64,000 bases of DNA from DATLWN01 sp963764315 (GTDB lineage: Bacteria; Pseudomonadota; Zetaproteobacteria; Mariprofundales; Mariprofundaceae). The notes under the pieces are model-generated. The model was not told the DNA's origin. It worked only from the letters and a program-made list of their open reading frames with translations, and made no database searches. Position 1 is the stretch's first letter, and the number at the start of each line of letters is the position of its first letter. The stretch spans positions 1 through 64,000 of the forward strand of contig CAVXSB010000018.1 of NCBI GenBank assembly GCA_963764315.1. The letters are read 5' to 3'. Of this stretch, positions 36,639 to 47,775 are shown one piece after another. Both the position numbers and the translations under genes were made by a program.

Positions 36639-37661
36639 GTGAAGCAGCGTCACGAATACATCCTCGGCGAGGTCGTCAAGGCCTATCTCGACTCCGGCCA
36701 GCCGGTGGGCTCGCGCACGATCTCCGAACAAGCGGAGGTCGATCTGAGCCCGGCGACGATCCGCAATGTCATGAACGATCTGGAACGGGACGGTCTGCTG
36801 TATTCACCGCATACCTCCGCCGGTCGTGTGCCCACCGATCCCGGCCTGCGCTATTTCGTCGACAGTCTGATGGTGGTCGACAGCGATATCAGTACGCGGC
36901 TGGACGCGGAGATGGCGTTGAGCCTGGCCGGGGTGGCCGGCACCAAGGGCGTGCTCAAGCGTGCCAGCGACGAACTGGCGAGCCTGACCCATTTCGCCGG
37001 CCTGGTGACGGTGCACGAGAAGCGTGTCCAGCGTATCCGCAGCATCAGCCTGATTCCGGTTGCCTCCGAGCGTATTCTTGCGGTCATCGTTTCCGATGCC
37101 GGCGAGGTGCAGAACCGGTTGTTGGCTCGCCCATCGCAGATGGACGATGCCGCCCTGGCCCAGGCCACCGAGCGTTTGAACGATCTGCTCCGCGATTGCA
37201 GCCTGGTCGAGATGCGCCGGCGCCTGGTGCGAGAAATGAAGTCCGATCGCCTGCGGGTGCGCGAGCTGATCGAGAGCCTGAAGGAATGGGCGGAGCGTCC
37301 TGAGGTCGAGGAGCCCGAGATTCTCGTGCGCGGGCAGCCCCAGCTTCTCGAGTTCCCGGAACTGGGCATGCTGGATACGGTGCGATCCTTGATGAAGGCC
37401 TTCGAGGAGAAGGAGAGGCTGCTGGAACTGGTCAACGAGGTCGAACGGGCCGAAACCGGCGTGAAGATATTCATCGGGCGCGAGCACGCGTTGGTGAATA
37501 TGGAACAGGTATCGATGGTGCTGGCCCGCTATCACAGCGCCGAGAATGTGGTGGGCACGCTCGGGGTCATCGGCCCCCGGCGCATGCACTATGATCGCGT
37601 ATTGCCCATCGTCGATTGCACGGCCCGCTGGGTCAGCCGAATGTTAGGAGGAAGTCAGTGA
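36639..37661 (+). CDS. hrcA: heat-inducible transcription repressor HrcA
   Basis: Repressor of CIRCE-controlled heat-shock genes, 340 residues. The N-terminal winged helix includes YLDSGQPVGSRTISEQ and LSPATIRNVMNDLERDGLL, followed by SPHTSAGRVPTDPGLRYFVD. The C-terminal part has VNIFIGREH-like VKIFIGREHALVNMEQVS and GVIGPRRMHYDRVLPIVD. The start codon is GTG, with AGGAG 11 bases upstream; the nearby ATG at 36631 is followed by a stop. The stop overlaps the grpE start. Confidence 0.95.
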   Translation: MKQRHEYILGEVVKAYLDSGQPVGSRTISEQAEVDLSPATIRNVMNDLERDGLLYSPHTSAGRVPTDPGLRYFVDSLMVVDSDISTRLDAEMALSLAGVAGTKGVLKRASDELASLTHFAGLVTVHEKRVQRIRSISLIPVASERILAVIVSDAGEVQNRLLARPSQMDDAALAQATERLNDLLRDCSLVEMRRRLVREMKSDRLRVRELIESLKEWAERPEVEEPEILVRGQPQLLEFPELGMLDTVRSLMKAFEEKERLLELVNEVERAETGVKIFIGREHALVNMEQVSMVLARYHSAENVVGTLGVIGPRRMHYDRVLPIVDCTARWVSRMLGGSQ

Positions 37662-38188
37662 CGGAAAAGCAGAAACAACAGATTCAGCCCGAGGCCCCGG
37701 AGGCCCCCGAGGAGGACCTGCAGGCCAGGCTCGCTGAGCTGGAAGGCGAGCTGGGGCAGGCCCGTGAGGATGTGTTGCGAACCCATGCCGAGATGGAGAA
37801 CCTGCGCAAGCGGGTCAGCCGCGAGGTCGAGGATGCCCGCCGCTTCGCCATCGAGAAATTCGCCGTGGCCCTGCTCGACGTGGTGGACAACCTGGAGCGG
37901 GCCCTGGCCGTGCCCGAGGGCAACGAGAAGGCCCTGCGCGACGGCGTGAAGCTGACCCTGGATAGCTGGATGTCCGCGATCGGCCGCTTCGGCATGGAGC
38001 GCGTGGAGGCCGAGGGCAATGCCTTCGACCCGCATCAGCACGAGGCACTGGCGCATGTGCCGCACGAGGCGGATGAGGGGACGGTCGTGGCCCAGCATGT
38101 GGCCGGCTACCTGCTGAACGGCCGCCTGATCCGTCCGGCGAAGGTGCTGGTGTCGCGCGGCAAGGACGAGGGTGAGTCGGGGGCTTGA
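37658..38188 (+). CDS. grpE: nucleotide exchange factor GrpE
   Basis: Exchange factor that releases ADP from DnaK, 176 residues. A glutamate-rich N terminus and a long coiled coil (about 20-75, with RTHAEMENLRKRVSREVEDA) precede the beta domain, with ALAHVPHEADEGTVVAQHVAG and the following GYLLNGRLIRPAKVLV. The start is GTG at 37658, inside the hrcA stop (GTGA), after a strong TAGGAGGA site. A sigma-32 promoter for dnaK overlaps its last codons. Confidence 0.95.
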   Translation: MTEKQKQQIQPEAPEAPEEDLQARLAELEGELGQAREDVLRTHAEMENLRKRVSREVEDARRFAIEKFAVALLDVVDNLERALAVPEGNEKALRDGVKLTLDSWMSAIGRFGMERVEAEGNAFDPHQHEALAHVPHEADEGTVVAQHVAGYLLNGRLIRPAKVLVSRGKDEGESGA

Positions 38189-38211
38189 AACCCCGGGCAT
38201 GCGTCCCCATA
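38184..38211 (+). promoter_or_regulatory. sigma-32 heat-shock promoter before dnaK
   Basis: CTTGAAA (38184-38190), a 14-bp spacer, then CCCCATAC (38205-38212 region) match the RpoH promoter consensus almost perfectly. The -35 element overlaps the grpE stop codon. The promoter would give dnaK-dnaJ their own heat-shock transcript with a leader of about 50 bases. Confidence 0.85.
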
Positions 38212-38269
38212 CAGTCAGTGAAGCGCAGTTTTACGGCTTATTTACATTAAGTGGAATGGAGATAGAGAA

Positions 38270-40183
38270 ATGGCAAAGGTAATCGGTATTGATCTGGGAA
38301 CGACGAATTCCTGTGTCGCCTATATGGAAGGCAGCACGCCGAAGGTGATCCCGAACAGCGAGGGCGAGAACACGACGCCATCGGTCGTGGCGTTCGCCAA
38401 GAACGACGAGCGTCTGGTCGGTAGCCCGGCCAAGCGCCAGATGGTGACGAATCCGGAGCGCACCTTCTACGCCGTCAAGCGCCTGATCGGCCGCAAATTC
38501 GACGCCAAGGAGACGCAGCACCACAAGGAGCTCGTGCCCTACCCGGTGATCAAGGCCGACAACGGCGATGCCTGGGTGGAGTTGGACGGCAAGAAGATGA
38601 GCCCGCAGGAGATCAGCGCCATCGTGCTGCAGAAGATGAAGAAGACGGCCGAGGATTTCCTCGGTGAGACGGTCAATGACGCGGTGATCACCGTGCCGGC
38701 CTATTTCAACGACTCGCAGCGTCAGGCCACCAAGGACGCCGGCGCCATCGCCGGCCTGAATGTGCTGCGCATCATCAACGAGCCGACCTCCTCGGCCCTG
38801 GCCTACGGCCTGGACAAGACTGCCGAGAATCACCTGATCGCTGTCTACGACCTGGGCGGCGGCACCTTCGACATCTCGATCCTGGAGATCGGTGACGGCG
38901 TGTTCGAGGTCAAGTCGACCAACGGCGATACCTTCCTGGGCGGCGAGGACTTCGATCGCGTGCTGATCCAGCACCTGGCCGACGAGTTCAAGAAGGAGAG
39001 CGGTATCGATCTGACCAAGGACAAGCTGGCCCTTCAGCGTCTGAAGGAAGCGGCGGAGAAGGCCAAGATCGAGCTTTCCTCCGGTCAGCAGACCGAGGTC
39101 AACCTGCCGTTCATCACCGCCGATGCCGAGGGCCCGAAGCATCTGCAGGTGACGGTATCGCGTGCCAAGTTCGAGAGCCTGGTGTCCGAGCTCGTCGAGC
39201 GCACCATCGCTCCGTGTAAGCAGGCGCTGAAGGATGCCGGCGTAAAAGCCTCCGACATCCACGAGGTGGTGCTGGTCGGTGGTATGAGCCGCATGCCGCT
39301 GGTACAGAAGCGCGTGCAGGAGTTCTTCGGTCGCGAGCCGCACAGGGGCGTGAATCCGGATGAGGTCGTGGCCATCGGCGCCGCCATCCAGGGCGCGGTG
39401 CTGACCGGCGAGGTCAAGGACGTGCTGCTCCTGGACGTGACGCCGCTGTCGCTCGGCATCGAGGTCGAGGGTGGCCTGTTCAACAAGATTATCGAGAAGA
39501 ACACCACGATCCCGACCAAGAAGAGCCAGACCTACACCACGGCAGCCGACAACCAGACGGCGGTGACCATCAAGGTGGCACAGGGCGAGCGCGAGATCTT
39601 CTCGGCCAACAAGCAGCTCGGTCTGTTCAACCTCGAGGGCATCGCTCCGGCGCCGCGCGGCATGCCGCAGGTCGAGGTGACCTTCGACATCGATGCCAAT
39701 GGCATCATGCACGTATCCGCCAAGGACAAGGGCACGGGCAAGGAGACCTCGATCCGCATCGAGTCCGGATCCGGCCTGTCGAAGGACGAGATCGAGCGCA
39801 TGCAGCAGGATGCGGAGTCGCATGCCGAAGAGGACCGCGTGCACAAGGAGAAGATCGAGGTCAAAAACCGTGCCGATGCACTGGTCTACTCCACCGAGAA
39901 GGCGCTGAAGGATCATGGCGGCGAGGTCGACGAGGCGACGCGCAAGGCCATCGAGGAGTCTCTCGAGGCACTGAAGAAGGCCATCGCCGACGGCGATACC
40001 GAGGCCATGAAGAGAGGCGAGGAGGATCTGGCTACGAAGTCGCAGAAACTGGGCGAGGCGATCTACAAGAAGACGCAGCAGGAAGGGCAGACCGAGGGCG
40101 GCGAACAGCCCCAGGCCTCTTCCGGCGGTGCGCCCGACGACGTGGTCGATGCCGAGGTCGTGGACGACGAGCACAAGAAGTAA
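38270..40183 (+). CDS. dnaK: molecular chaperone DnaK (Hsp70)
   Basis: ATP-dependent chaperone of 637 residues. The nucleotide-binding domain starts KVIGIDLGTTNSCVAYMEG and includes VYDLGGGTFDISILEIGDG and VLVGGMSRMPLVQKRV. The substrate domain starts LLDVTPLSLGIEVEGG, and the lid ends in the conserved acidic tail DDVVDAEVVDDEHKK. The ATG has GGAGATAGAG upstream. It has its own sigma-32 promoter in addition to readthrough from hrcA-grpE. Confidence 0.98.
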   Translation: MAKVIGIDLGTTNSCVAYMEGSTPKVIPNSEGENTTPSVVAFAKNDERLVGSPAKRQMVTNPERTFYAVKRLIGRKFDAKETQHHKELVPYPVIKADNGDAWVELDGKKMSPQEISAIVLQKMKKTAEDFLGETVNDAVITVPAYFNDSQRQATKDAGAIAGLNVLRIINEPTSSALAYGLDKTAENHLIAVYDLGGGTFDISILEIGDGVFEVKSTNGDTFLGGEDFDRVLIQHLADEFKKESGIDLTKDKLALQRLKEAAEKAKIELSSGQQTEVNLPFITADAEGPKHLQVTVSRAKFESLVSELVERTIAPCKQALKDAGVKASDIHEVVLVGGMSRMPLVQKRVQEFFGREPHRGVNPDEVVAIGAAIQGAVLTGEVKDVLLLDVTPLSLGIEVEGGLFNKIIEKNTTIPTKKSQTYTTAADNQTAVTIKVAQGEREIFSANKQLGLFNLEGIAPAPRGMPQVEVTFDIDANGIMHVSAKDKGTGKETSIRIESGSGLSKDEIERMQQDAESHAEEDRVHKEKIEVKNRADALVYSTEKALKDHGGEVDEATRKAIEESLEALKKAIADGDTEAMKRGEEDLATKSQKLGEAIYKKTQQEGQTEGGEQPQASSGGAPDDVVDAEVVDDEHKK

Positions 40184-40202
40184 GCCCCGATGCGGGCGGG
40201 CG

Positions 40203-40232
40203 CGGGAGCAGGGTGGTATCGCTCTGCTCCCG
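40203..40232 (+). terminator. hairpin between dnaK and dnaJ
   Basis: A 9-bp perfect stem CGGGAGCAG / CTGCTCCCG with a 12-base loop lies 20 bp after the dnaK stop, followed by TTGCTTT. The tract is weak, so it probably reduces readthrough into dnaJ or protects the dnaK message instead of stopping all transcription. Confidence 0.55.
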
Positions 40233-40270
40233 TTGCTTTGTGAAGGAATGAAGGGATAACGGGGACAGCA

Positions 40271-41422
40271 ATGGCATCGAAGAGCGACTATTACGAAGTT
40301 CTGGGCGTGGCCCGCGATGCGGACCTGAACGCGATCAAGCGCTCGTACCGCAAGCTGGCCATGCAGTATCACCCGGATCGCAATCCGGACGATGAGGCGG
40401 CGGCGGCACGCTTCCGTGAGGTCACCGAGGCCTACGAGGTGCTGTCCGACAAGGATAAACGCGCCCGCTACGACCAGTACGGCCATGCCGGCGTCGATGC
40501 CCAGATGCAGGATTTCTGGGGCCATGGTGGCTTCCAGGATTCGCACGCCTTCCGCGATTTCGGCGATATGTTCGGCGATGTGTTCGGCGACCTGTTCGGT
40601 TTCGGCGGGGGCGGTGGGCGCACGAGTAACCGCGGTGCCGATCTGCGCTACGATCTGAGCCTGAGCCTCGAAGAGGCGGCCAATGGCCGGGAGGTGGAGC
40701 TCGAGATACCGAAACAGGCCGAATGCGAGACCTGTAAGGGCTCCGGCGCGCGCCCTGGCACGCATCCGGTGCCTTGCTCCACCTGTGGCGGCCATGGCCA
40801 GGTACAGATGACCCAGGGCTTCTTCGCCGTGCGCCGCACCTGCCCGGCCTGTCACGGGCGGGGTATCCGCATCGAGTCGCCCTGTGTGGATTGCGGCGGT
40901 GCCGGACGGGTGCGCAAGAGCAGCACACTGAAGGTCCGAATCCCGGCCGGGGTCTACGACGGGGCGCAAGTGCGGGTCGGCGGCCAGGGCGAGGCCGGCA
41001 TGCAGGGTGGACCGGCGGGCGACCTGTACATCGTGGTGTCGCTGAAGAAGCACCCGATTTTCGAGCGCGAGGGTCCGGACCTGCACTGCGCCATGCCGAT
41101 CACCTTCCCGCAGGCGGCACTGGGTGCCGATGTGGAGGCGCCGACACTGACCGGGCGCGTCAAGATCCGCATCCCGGCCGGTTCCGACGATTCCAGGGTG
41201 TTCCGCCTGAAGGGGCATGGGGTGCTGGACCTGCGCACCGGCCAGAAGGGCGATCTCTATGTGAAGACCCGCATCGCCGTGCCGCGCAAACTGACATCGA
41301 AGCAGGAGGAACTGCTGCGTCAGTTCGCCCAGGCCACCGGCGACGAGGTCTATCCGGAGCGCTCGTCCTTCCTCGACAAAGCCAAGCGCTTCTGGGACGA
41401 GCTGGCCGGAGAGGTCAAATGA
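40271..41422 (+). CDS. dnaJ: molecular chaperone DnaJ (Hsp40)
   Basis: Cochaperone of DnaK, 383 residues. The J domain (about 1-75) has the HPD motif in MQYHPDRN. A Gly/Phe-rich linker follows (FGFGGGGGR). Four zinc-finger repeats are complete: CETCKGSG, CSTCGGHG, CPACHGRG and CVDCGGAG. The C-terminal substrate domains end in FLDKAKRFWDELAGEVK. Its stop overlaps the dapB start, an ATGA junction. Confidence 0.97.
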   Translation: MASKSDYYEVLGVARDADLNAIKRSYRKLAMQYHPDRNPDDEAAAARFREVTEAYEVLSDKDKRARYDQYGHAGVDAQMQDFWGHGGFQDSHAFRDFGDMFGDVFGDLFGFGGGGGRTSNRGADLRYDLSLSLEEAANGREVELEIPKQAECETCKGSGARPGTHPVPCSTCGGHGQVQMTQGFFAVRRTCPACHGRGIRIESPCVDCGGAGRVRKSSTLKVRIPAGVYDGAQVRVGGQGEAGMQGGPAGDLYIVVSLKKHPIFEREGPDLHCAMPITFPQAALGADVEAPTLTGRVKIRIPAGSDDSRVFRLKGHGVLDLRTGQKGDLYVKTRIAVPRKLTSKQEELLRQFAQATGDEVYPERSSFLDKAKRFWDELAGEVK

Positions 41423-42222
41423 TGCGCATCATCGTCGCCGGCGCATCCGGCCGCATGGGGCGCATGCTGATCCGGGCCGTCTGCGAGGCCGAGGGCGTGG
41501 AGCTGGCCGGCGCCACCGAGAGACCGGGATCGGGCTGGATCGGTCAGGATGCGGGAACACTGGCCGGGCTTTCCGAGCTCGGGGTGACGGTTTCCGACGA
41601 TCTCGGCGCCTGTCCCGAGGCCGATGCGATCATCGACTTCACGGCGCCGCAGGCCACCCTGTCCCATGCCGCCATCGCTGCCCGGCGCGGCATGCGCATG
41701 GTCATCGGTACCACCGGCTTCGAGCCGGGGATGCTGGACGAACTCAAGAAGGCCCTGGCCGGCGCGCCGGTGGTGATGGCGGCCAACTATTCGGTGGGCG
41801 TCAATTTGTCGCTGGAGCTGATCCGCAGGGCGGCTTCGGTACTGGGCCCCGATTACGATGCCGAGATCTTCGAGGCGCACCACAAGCATAAGGTCGATGC
41901 ACCGAGCGGTACGGCGCTGGCCATGGGGCGGGCGCTGGCCGAGGGGCGCGGCGCCGATCTCGCCGACAAGGCCGTCTATGCCCGCGAGGGCATTACCGGG
42001 GCGCGTGAACCGGGCTCGATCGGGTTTTCGGTGGTGCGTGGTGGAAACATCGTCGGCGAGCACAAGGCGATGTTCATTGCCGACGAGGAGCGAGTGGAGA
42101 TCAATCATATCGCCTCCGACCGCATGGTGTTCGCGCGCGGTGCCGTGCGCGCCGCCGCCTGGCTGACGGACCAGGGCCCCGGCTGGTACGACATGCGCGA
42201 CGTGCTGGGGCTTAGCGAGTAG
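41419..42222 (+). CDS. dapB: 4-hydroxy-tetrahydrodipicolinate reductase
   Basis: Lysine and diaminopimelate pathway enzyme of 267 residues. The NAD(P)-binding motif is GASGRMGRMLI, and the catalytic block is EAHHKHKVDAPSGTALAMG. GTTGFEPGMLDELKKA and NFSVGVNL-like ANYSVGVNLSLEL are also typical. Two consecutive ATGs (41419 and 41422) are possible starts; either overlaps or abuts the dnaJ stop, so it is coupled to the heat-shock operon. Confidence 0.95.
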   Translation: MMRIIVAGASGRMGRMLIRAVCEAEGVELAGATERPGSGWIGQDAGTLAGLSELGVTVSDDLGACPEADAIIDFTAPQATLSHAAIAARRGMRMVIGTTGFEPGMLDELKKALAGAPVVMAANYSVGVNLSLELIRRAASVLGPDYDAEIFEAHHKHKVDAPSGTALAMGRALAEGRGADLADKAVYAREGITGAREPGSIGFSVVRGGNIVGEHKAMFIADEERVEINHIASDRMVFARGAVRAAAWLTDQGPGWYDMRDVLGLSE

Positions 42223-42225
42223 CTT

Positions 42226-43137
42226 CTATTTTGAGGCTACTTTTTTTTGTTCGCGAAGGAGGCTGTTCTCCTTTAGGCATTCGAATTTCTCTTTCTCATA
42301 TGCGATGCTGGTAATAATGGATCGCAAAAGTATCTTCGTATGGGATTCAAGAAGGCTGTCTTCCGAATAATCTGCGGGAGCGATAAAGTTAACGCGTTTA
42401 ATATCGAGCAGTTCCCTACAAACCTCTAAAGACGCGTTCTTGACCTCCTCTCCAGGCTGTTGCTTATAAACAGCAATTGAGTTCCCGCCATTGGCCTGAA
42501 CAACTGTCATGCTCGGCACATCGGTTAAGCCATCTCCAATGTAAATCATGTTTTGGAAGGGCACTGGCCGCATATACCATTCCATATGCTGATTGATGGA
42601 TTCGGTCAGGTCGTGTTTACCCTTGTTGATTCGGAAAAGAAACTGGGTTTTGGTCGTATCCGTGATCAATAGTTTGGGGAATTTAGGGACGGCATGCTGA
42701 TCATAGTAATACTCAGACGCATATACGTTGGCGAATCGATTGTATATTGAAACTCCCTCGAGAATTTCCCTGAGTCCTGCCGAGATGATGTAATGCTCGA
42801 TCTTTACCTGACCATTTCCCTCCTCGGCCACGAATGCATTGATGCGATCGAACCAGTCCTCTACTCCGGGAAAATACTTGACGTCCTTCCCCATGGCTGC
42901 GAAATCTCCCCGACCAACCGGGACATCTTTTTCTTTTGCCTTTTCCAGGAGAAGACGCATATAGGTCAGCATCATCTCGCCCTGTTCCTCTTTGAAATTG
43001 GTATCGACCTCGTCCCAAAACACGCTTGGATCAATGCCAATCTTTGGAAGCACGGTATATTCCTGCATGGGTTTGGGTGACAAGGTGCCATCGAAGTCAT
43101 ACACGATGGCGATGGTATTCTGGAGAAAGTCAGGCAT
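42226..43137 (-). CDS. HAD-superfamily phosphatase-like protein, low GC
   Basis: Protein of 303 residues with haloacid-dehalogenase motifs: motif I DFDGTLS (nucleophile Asp14, Asp16) and motif IV GDGLTDVPS near 195. A long insert between them forms the cap region. No transmembrane segments. Base composition and codon use are clearly AT-richer than in adjacent genes, suggesting acquisition by transfer. The family resembles uncharacterised phosphatases found scattered across bacteria; the substrate is unknown. It is convergent with dapB, only 3 bp away. Confidence 0.8.
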   Translation of the reverse strand: MPDFLQNTIAIVYDFDGTLSPKPMQEYTVLPKIGIDPSVFWDEVDTNFKEEQGEMMLTYMRLLLEKAKEKDVPVGRGDFAAMGKDVKYFPGVEDWFDRINAFVAEEGNGQVKIEHYIISAGLREILEGVSIYNRFANVYASEYYYDQHAVPKFPKLLITDTTKTQFLFRINKGKHDLTESINQHMEWYMRPVPFQNMIYIGDGLTDVPSMTVVQANGGNSIAVYKQQPGEEVKNASLEVCRELLDIKRVNFIAPADYSEDSLLESHTKILLRSIITSIAYEKEKFECLKENSLLREQKKVASK

Positions 43138-43234
43138 AAGGATTTCCGTGGTTAAGAGGTTGCGCCGAAGTATAGGTGGAAAGGCGGCATCGTGCTGGTT
43201 GCAGTCCCGGACCGTGATGGCTTAGATATCAAGT

Positions 43235-44205
43235 GTGAGTGAGTCTCTCTTTCGCGATATCACCGTCATCGGGGCGGGTCCCGTCGGTATGTACGGCGTG
43301 TTCTGCGCCGCCATGCACGATCTTGGCTGTCATCTCGTCGACGCCCTGCCCGAGCTCGGCGGCCAGCTCGCGGCCCTGTATCCGGATAAGCCGATCTACG
43401 ACCTGCCGGGCTTTCCCGACATCCTGGCCGGCCAGTTTTGCGAACACCTGAAGCAGCAGATGCAGCCGGCACGGCCCAATCTCGTGCTGGGCGACCGTGT
43501 CGTGCGCGTCGAGGGCGAGCCAGGCGCCATGCGCTGCCATACCGAATCCGGAAGGGTGCTGGAATCCGCCGCCGTGCTGCTGGCCGGCGGCAAGGGGGCG
43601 TTCAAGCCGCGCCGTCCCGGCATCGACGGCATCGCGCCCTATGAGGGCAAGAGCCTGTTCCTGAACGTGCCCAAGGGTGTCGATTGGACGGGCAAACGCA
43701 TTGCCGTGCAGGGCGGCGGCGATTCGGCGCTGGACTGGGCGGTACGCCTGGTCGAGCTCGGGGCGCGAGGTGACGCTGGTGCATCGACGGGCATCGTTCC
43801 GTGCGCATGCGCGCACCGTGGCCCAGTTCCGGGCCCTGTCCGAAGCCGGGCGCGCGCGCATGCTGGTGCCGGCAACGGTGCGCGCGGTTTCCGGCGATGA
43901 GGGGAAAGGCCGGCTGAGCGTCGCTGCACCTGCGCACCCCGGATGGGGAGTTGGACCTGCCCATCGACATCTGGCTTCCCCTGCTCGGCGTGCTCAGTGA
44001 CGCGGGGCCGATGGCCGACTGGGGACTGGACATGCGTGAGGGGCGCATCCCGGTCGATGCCTCGACATTGGCGAGCGCGCGTCCCGGCATCCATGCCGTC
44101 GGCGATCTCGTCACCTACCCCGGCAAGTACGATCTGCTCGTCACCGGTTTTGCCGAGGCGGCGGTGGCGGTGCGCTATCCTGTTTTCCATCTGCCGGCCG
44201 GATGA
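43235..44205 (+). pseudogene. ferredoxin-NADP reductase (TrxB-like type), two frameshifts
   Basis: Thioredoxin-reductase-like flavoprotein. The FAD motif VIGAGPVGMYGVFCAAM and LGGQLAALYPDKPIYDLPGF identify the type 2 ferredoxin-NADP+ reductase family. Frame 1 fails after RLVELG; the correct REVTLVHRRASFRAHA continues in the second frame, and a third frame carries LDLPIDIWLPLLGVLSD to the end with HAVGDLVTYPGKYDL. Two extra bases are implied, near 43760-43763 (GGGG) and 43918-43925. The 971-base span agrees. The start codon is GTG with a poor ribosome site. Confidence 0.85.
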
Positions 44206-44366
44206 ACGCCTGTCGCACGAGTACTCAACGCACAAGGGTATCCCGGATCTTCCTGTCCTGATCCGGTGGCGTTAGCGGGCCTATCGCGAATGCGCTTGCA
44301 TGGCTCTATCGAAAGGGCTTGCAGGGCCAGGGGTGTTGCACTACTTACCTAAGGCTGAGGTGATGC

Positions 44367-45695
44367 ATGGCAGTCAAACGCGGTTCGGTTTCCCGGCAAG
44401 GTACGGCTACCCGTGAGATCGTCGTCGTCGGCGGCGTGCGCACGCCGATGGGTAAATTCGGCGGAGTTTTCGCACAGCAGACTGCCGTCGATCTGGCGGT
44501 GATGGCCATCCGCGAGCTGATGGCACGCACGCCGGTCAGCACCGATGTCCTGGACGCGGTCATCATCGGCAATGTCATCCAGCCGGCCGAGGCGGCCAAT
44601 ATCGCGCGCGTCATCGCCCTGACCGCCGGTGTGCCGCGCCGCGTGCCGGCGCATACCGTGCACCGCAATTGCGCCTCGGGCATGCAGGCAGTCACCGATG
44701 CAGCGGAGAAGATTCTGGCCGGTCGGGCCGAGGTGGTGCTGGCCGGCGGCGTGGAGTCGATGACGCATGCTCCCTTGCTGTTCCACGACGATTTCCGCGT
44801 GGCCCTGGGGGCGCTGCAACGCGCCAAGGGGATTGGGTGCCAGGGCCGGGGCGCTGATGGGCCTGGCACGGGCGCACTGGAAGCCGCGCGTGGCCCTGCT
44901 CGAGGGTCTGACCGATCCGACCGTGAATCTGGGCATGGGGCAGACGGCCGAGGTGCTGGCGCGCGAGTTCGCCATCACCCGGCACGAGCAGGATGCATTT
45001 GCGCTGGCCAGCCACCAGCGCGCCGATACGGCCTGGAACGCGGGCTGGTTCGACGAGGAGGTGATCCATGCCTTTCCCGAGCCCAGCTATGTACCGGTGC
45101 ATCGCGACGAGGGTATCCGTGCGGAGCAGACCATGGAGGCGCTGGCCAGGCTGAAGCCGGCCTTCGAGAAACCACTCGGTACGGTGACGGCCGGCAACAG
45201 CTCGCAGATCACCGACGGGGCGGCGATGCTGCTGTTGACGCATCGGCAGAAGGCGGAGGCCGAGGGTTGGCCGATCCTCGGTTACCTGTACGACTGGGAG
45301 TATGTCGGCTGCGATCCGGCGCGCATGGGCCTGGGCCCGGTGCATGCCAGCCACCGCCTGTTGTCCCGCTCTGGTATGGCCATGGAGAAGATAGATCGGG
45401 TGGAGATCAACGAGGCCTTCGCGGCGCAGGTGCTGGCCTGCCTGAAGGCCATGGAATCCAAGTCTTTCGCGGAACGCTGTCTTGGTGTCTCTGCGCCGAT
45501 GGGCGCTCCGGATCCCGGGCGCCTGAACGTGCATGGTGGGGCCGTGGCCATGGGGCATCCGGTCGGTATGACCGGTGCCCGCCTGGTGCTGACGCTGCTG
45601 CGCCAGCTGAAGCGCGATACGGGCGGCGGACTCGGACTGGCCACGCTGTGTATCGGTGGCGGCCAGGGCGGGGCGGTGCTGTTGGGGAGCGAGCC

Positions 45696-45705
<10 letters not shown>
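44367..45705 (+). pseudogene. acetyl-CoA C-acyltransferase (thiolase), one frameshift
   Basis: Thiolase of fatty-acid oxidation (3-ketoacyl-CoA to acyl-CoA plus acetyl-CoA). The active-site cysteine block HRNCASGMQAVTDAAEKI, the later EINEAFAAQVLACLKAM and the C-terminal NVHGGAVAMGHPVGMTGA and LCIGGGQGGAVLL are all present. The frame breaks near 44828-44831, where AAGGGG has one G too many, and GLGARAGALMGLARAHWK continues in the next frame. The span of 1,339 bases has one base extra. Its stop overlaps the start region of the FadJ-like gene. Confidence 0.88.

Positions 45706-47767
<2,062 letters not shown>

Positions 47768-47775
<8 letters not shown>

Noticed and set aside
38231..41218. 995-codon minus-strand open frame across dnaK and dnaJ
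   Set aside because: Long antisense frames are common over highly codon-biased GC-rich genes; dnaK and dnaJ are certain on the plus strand.
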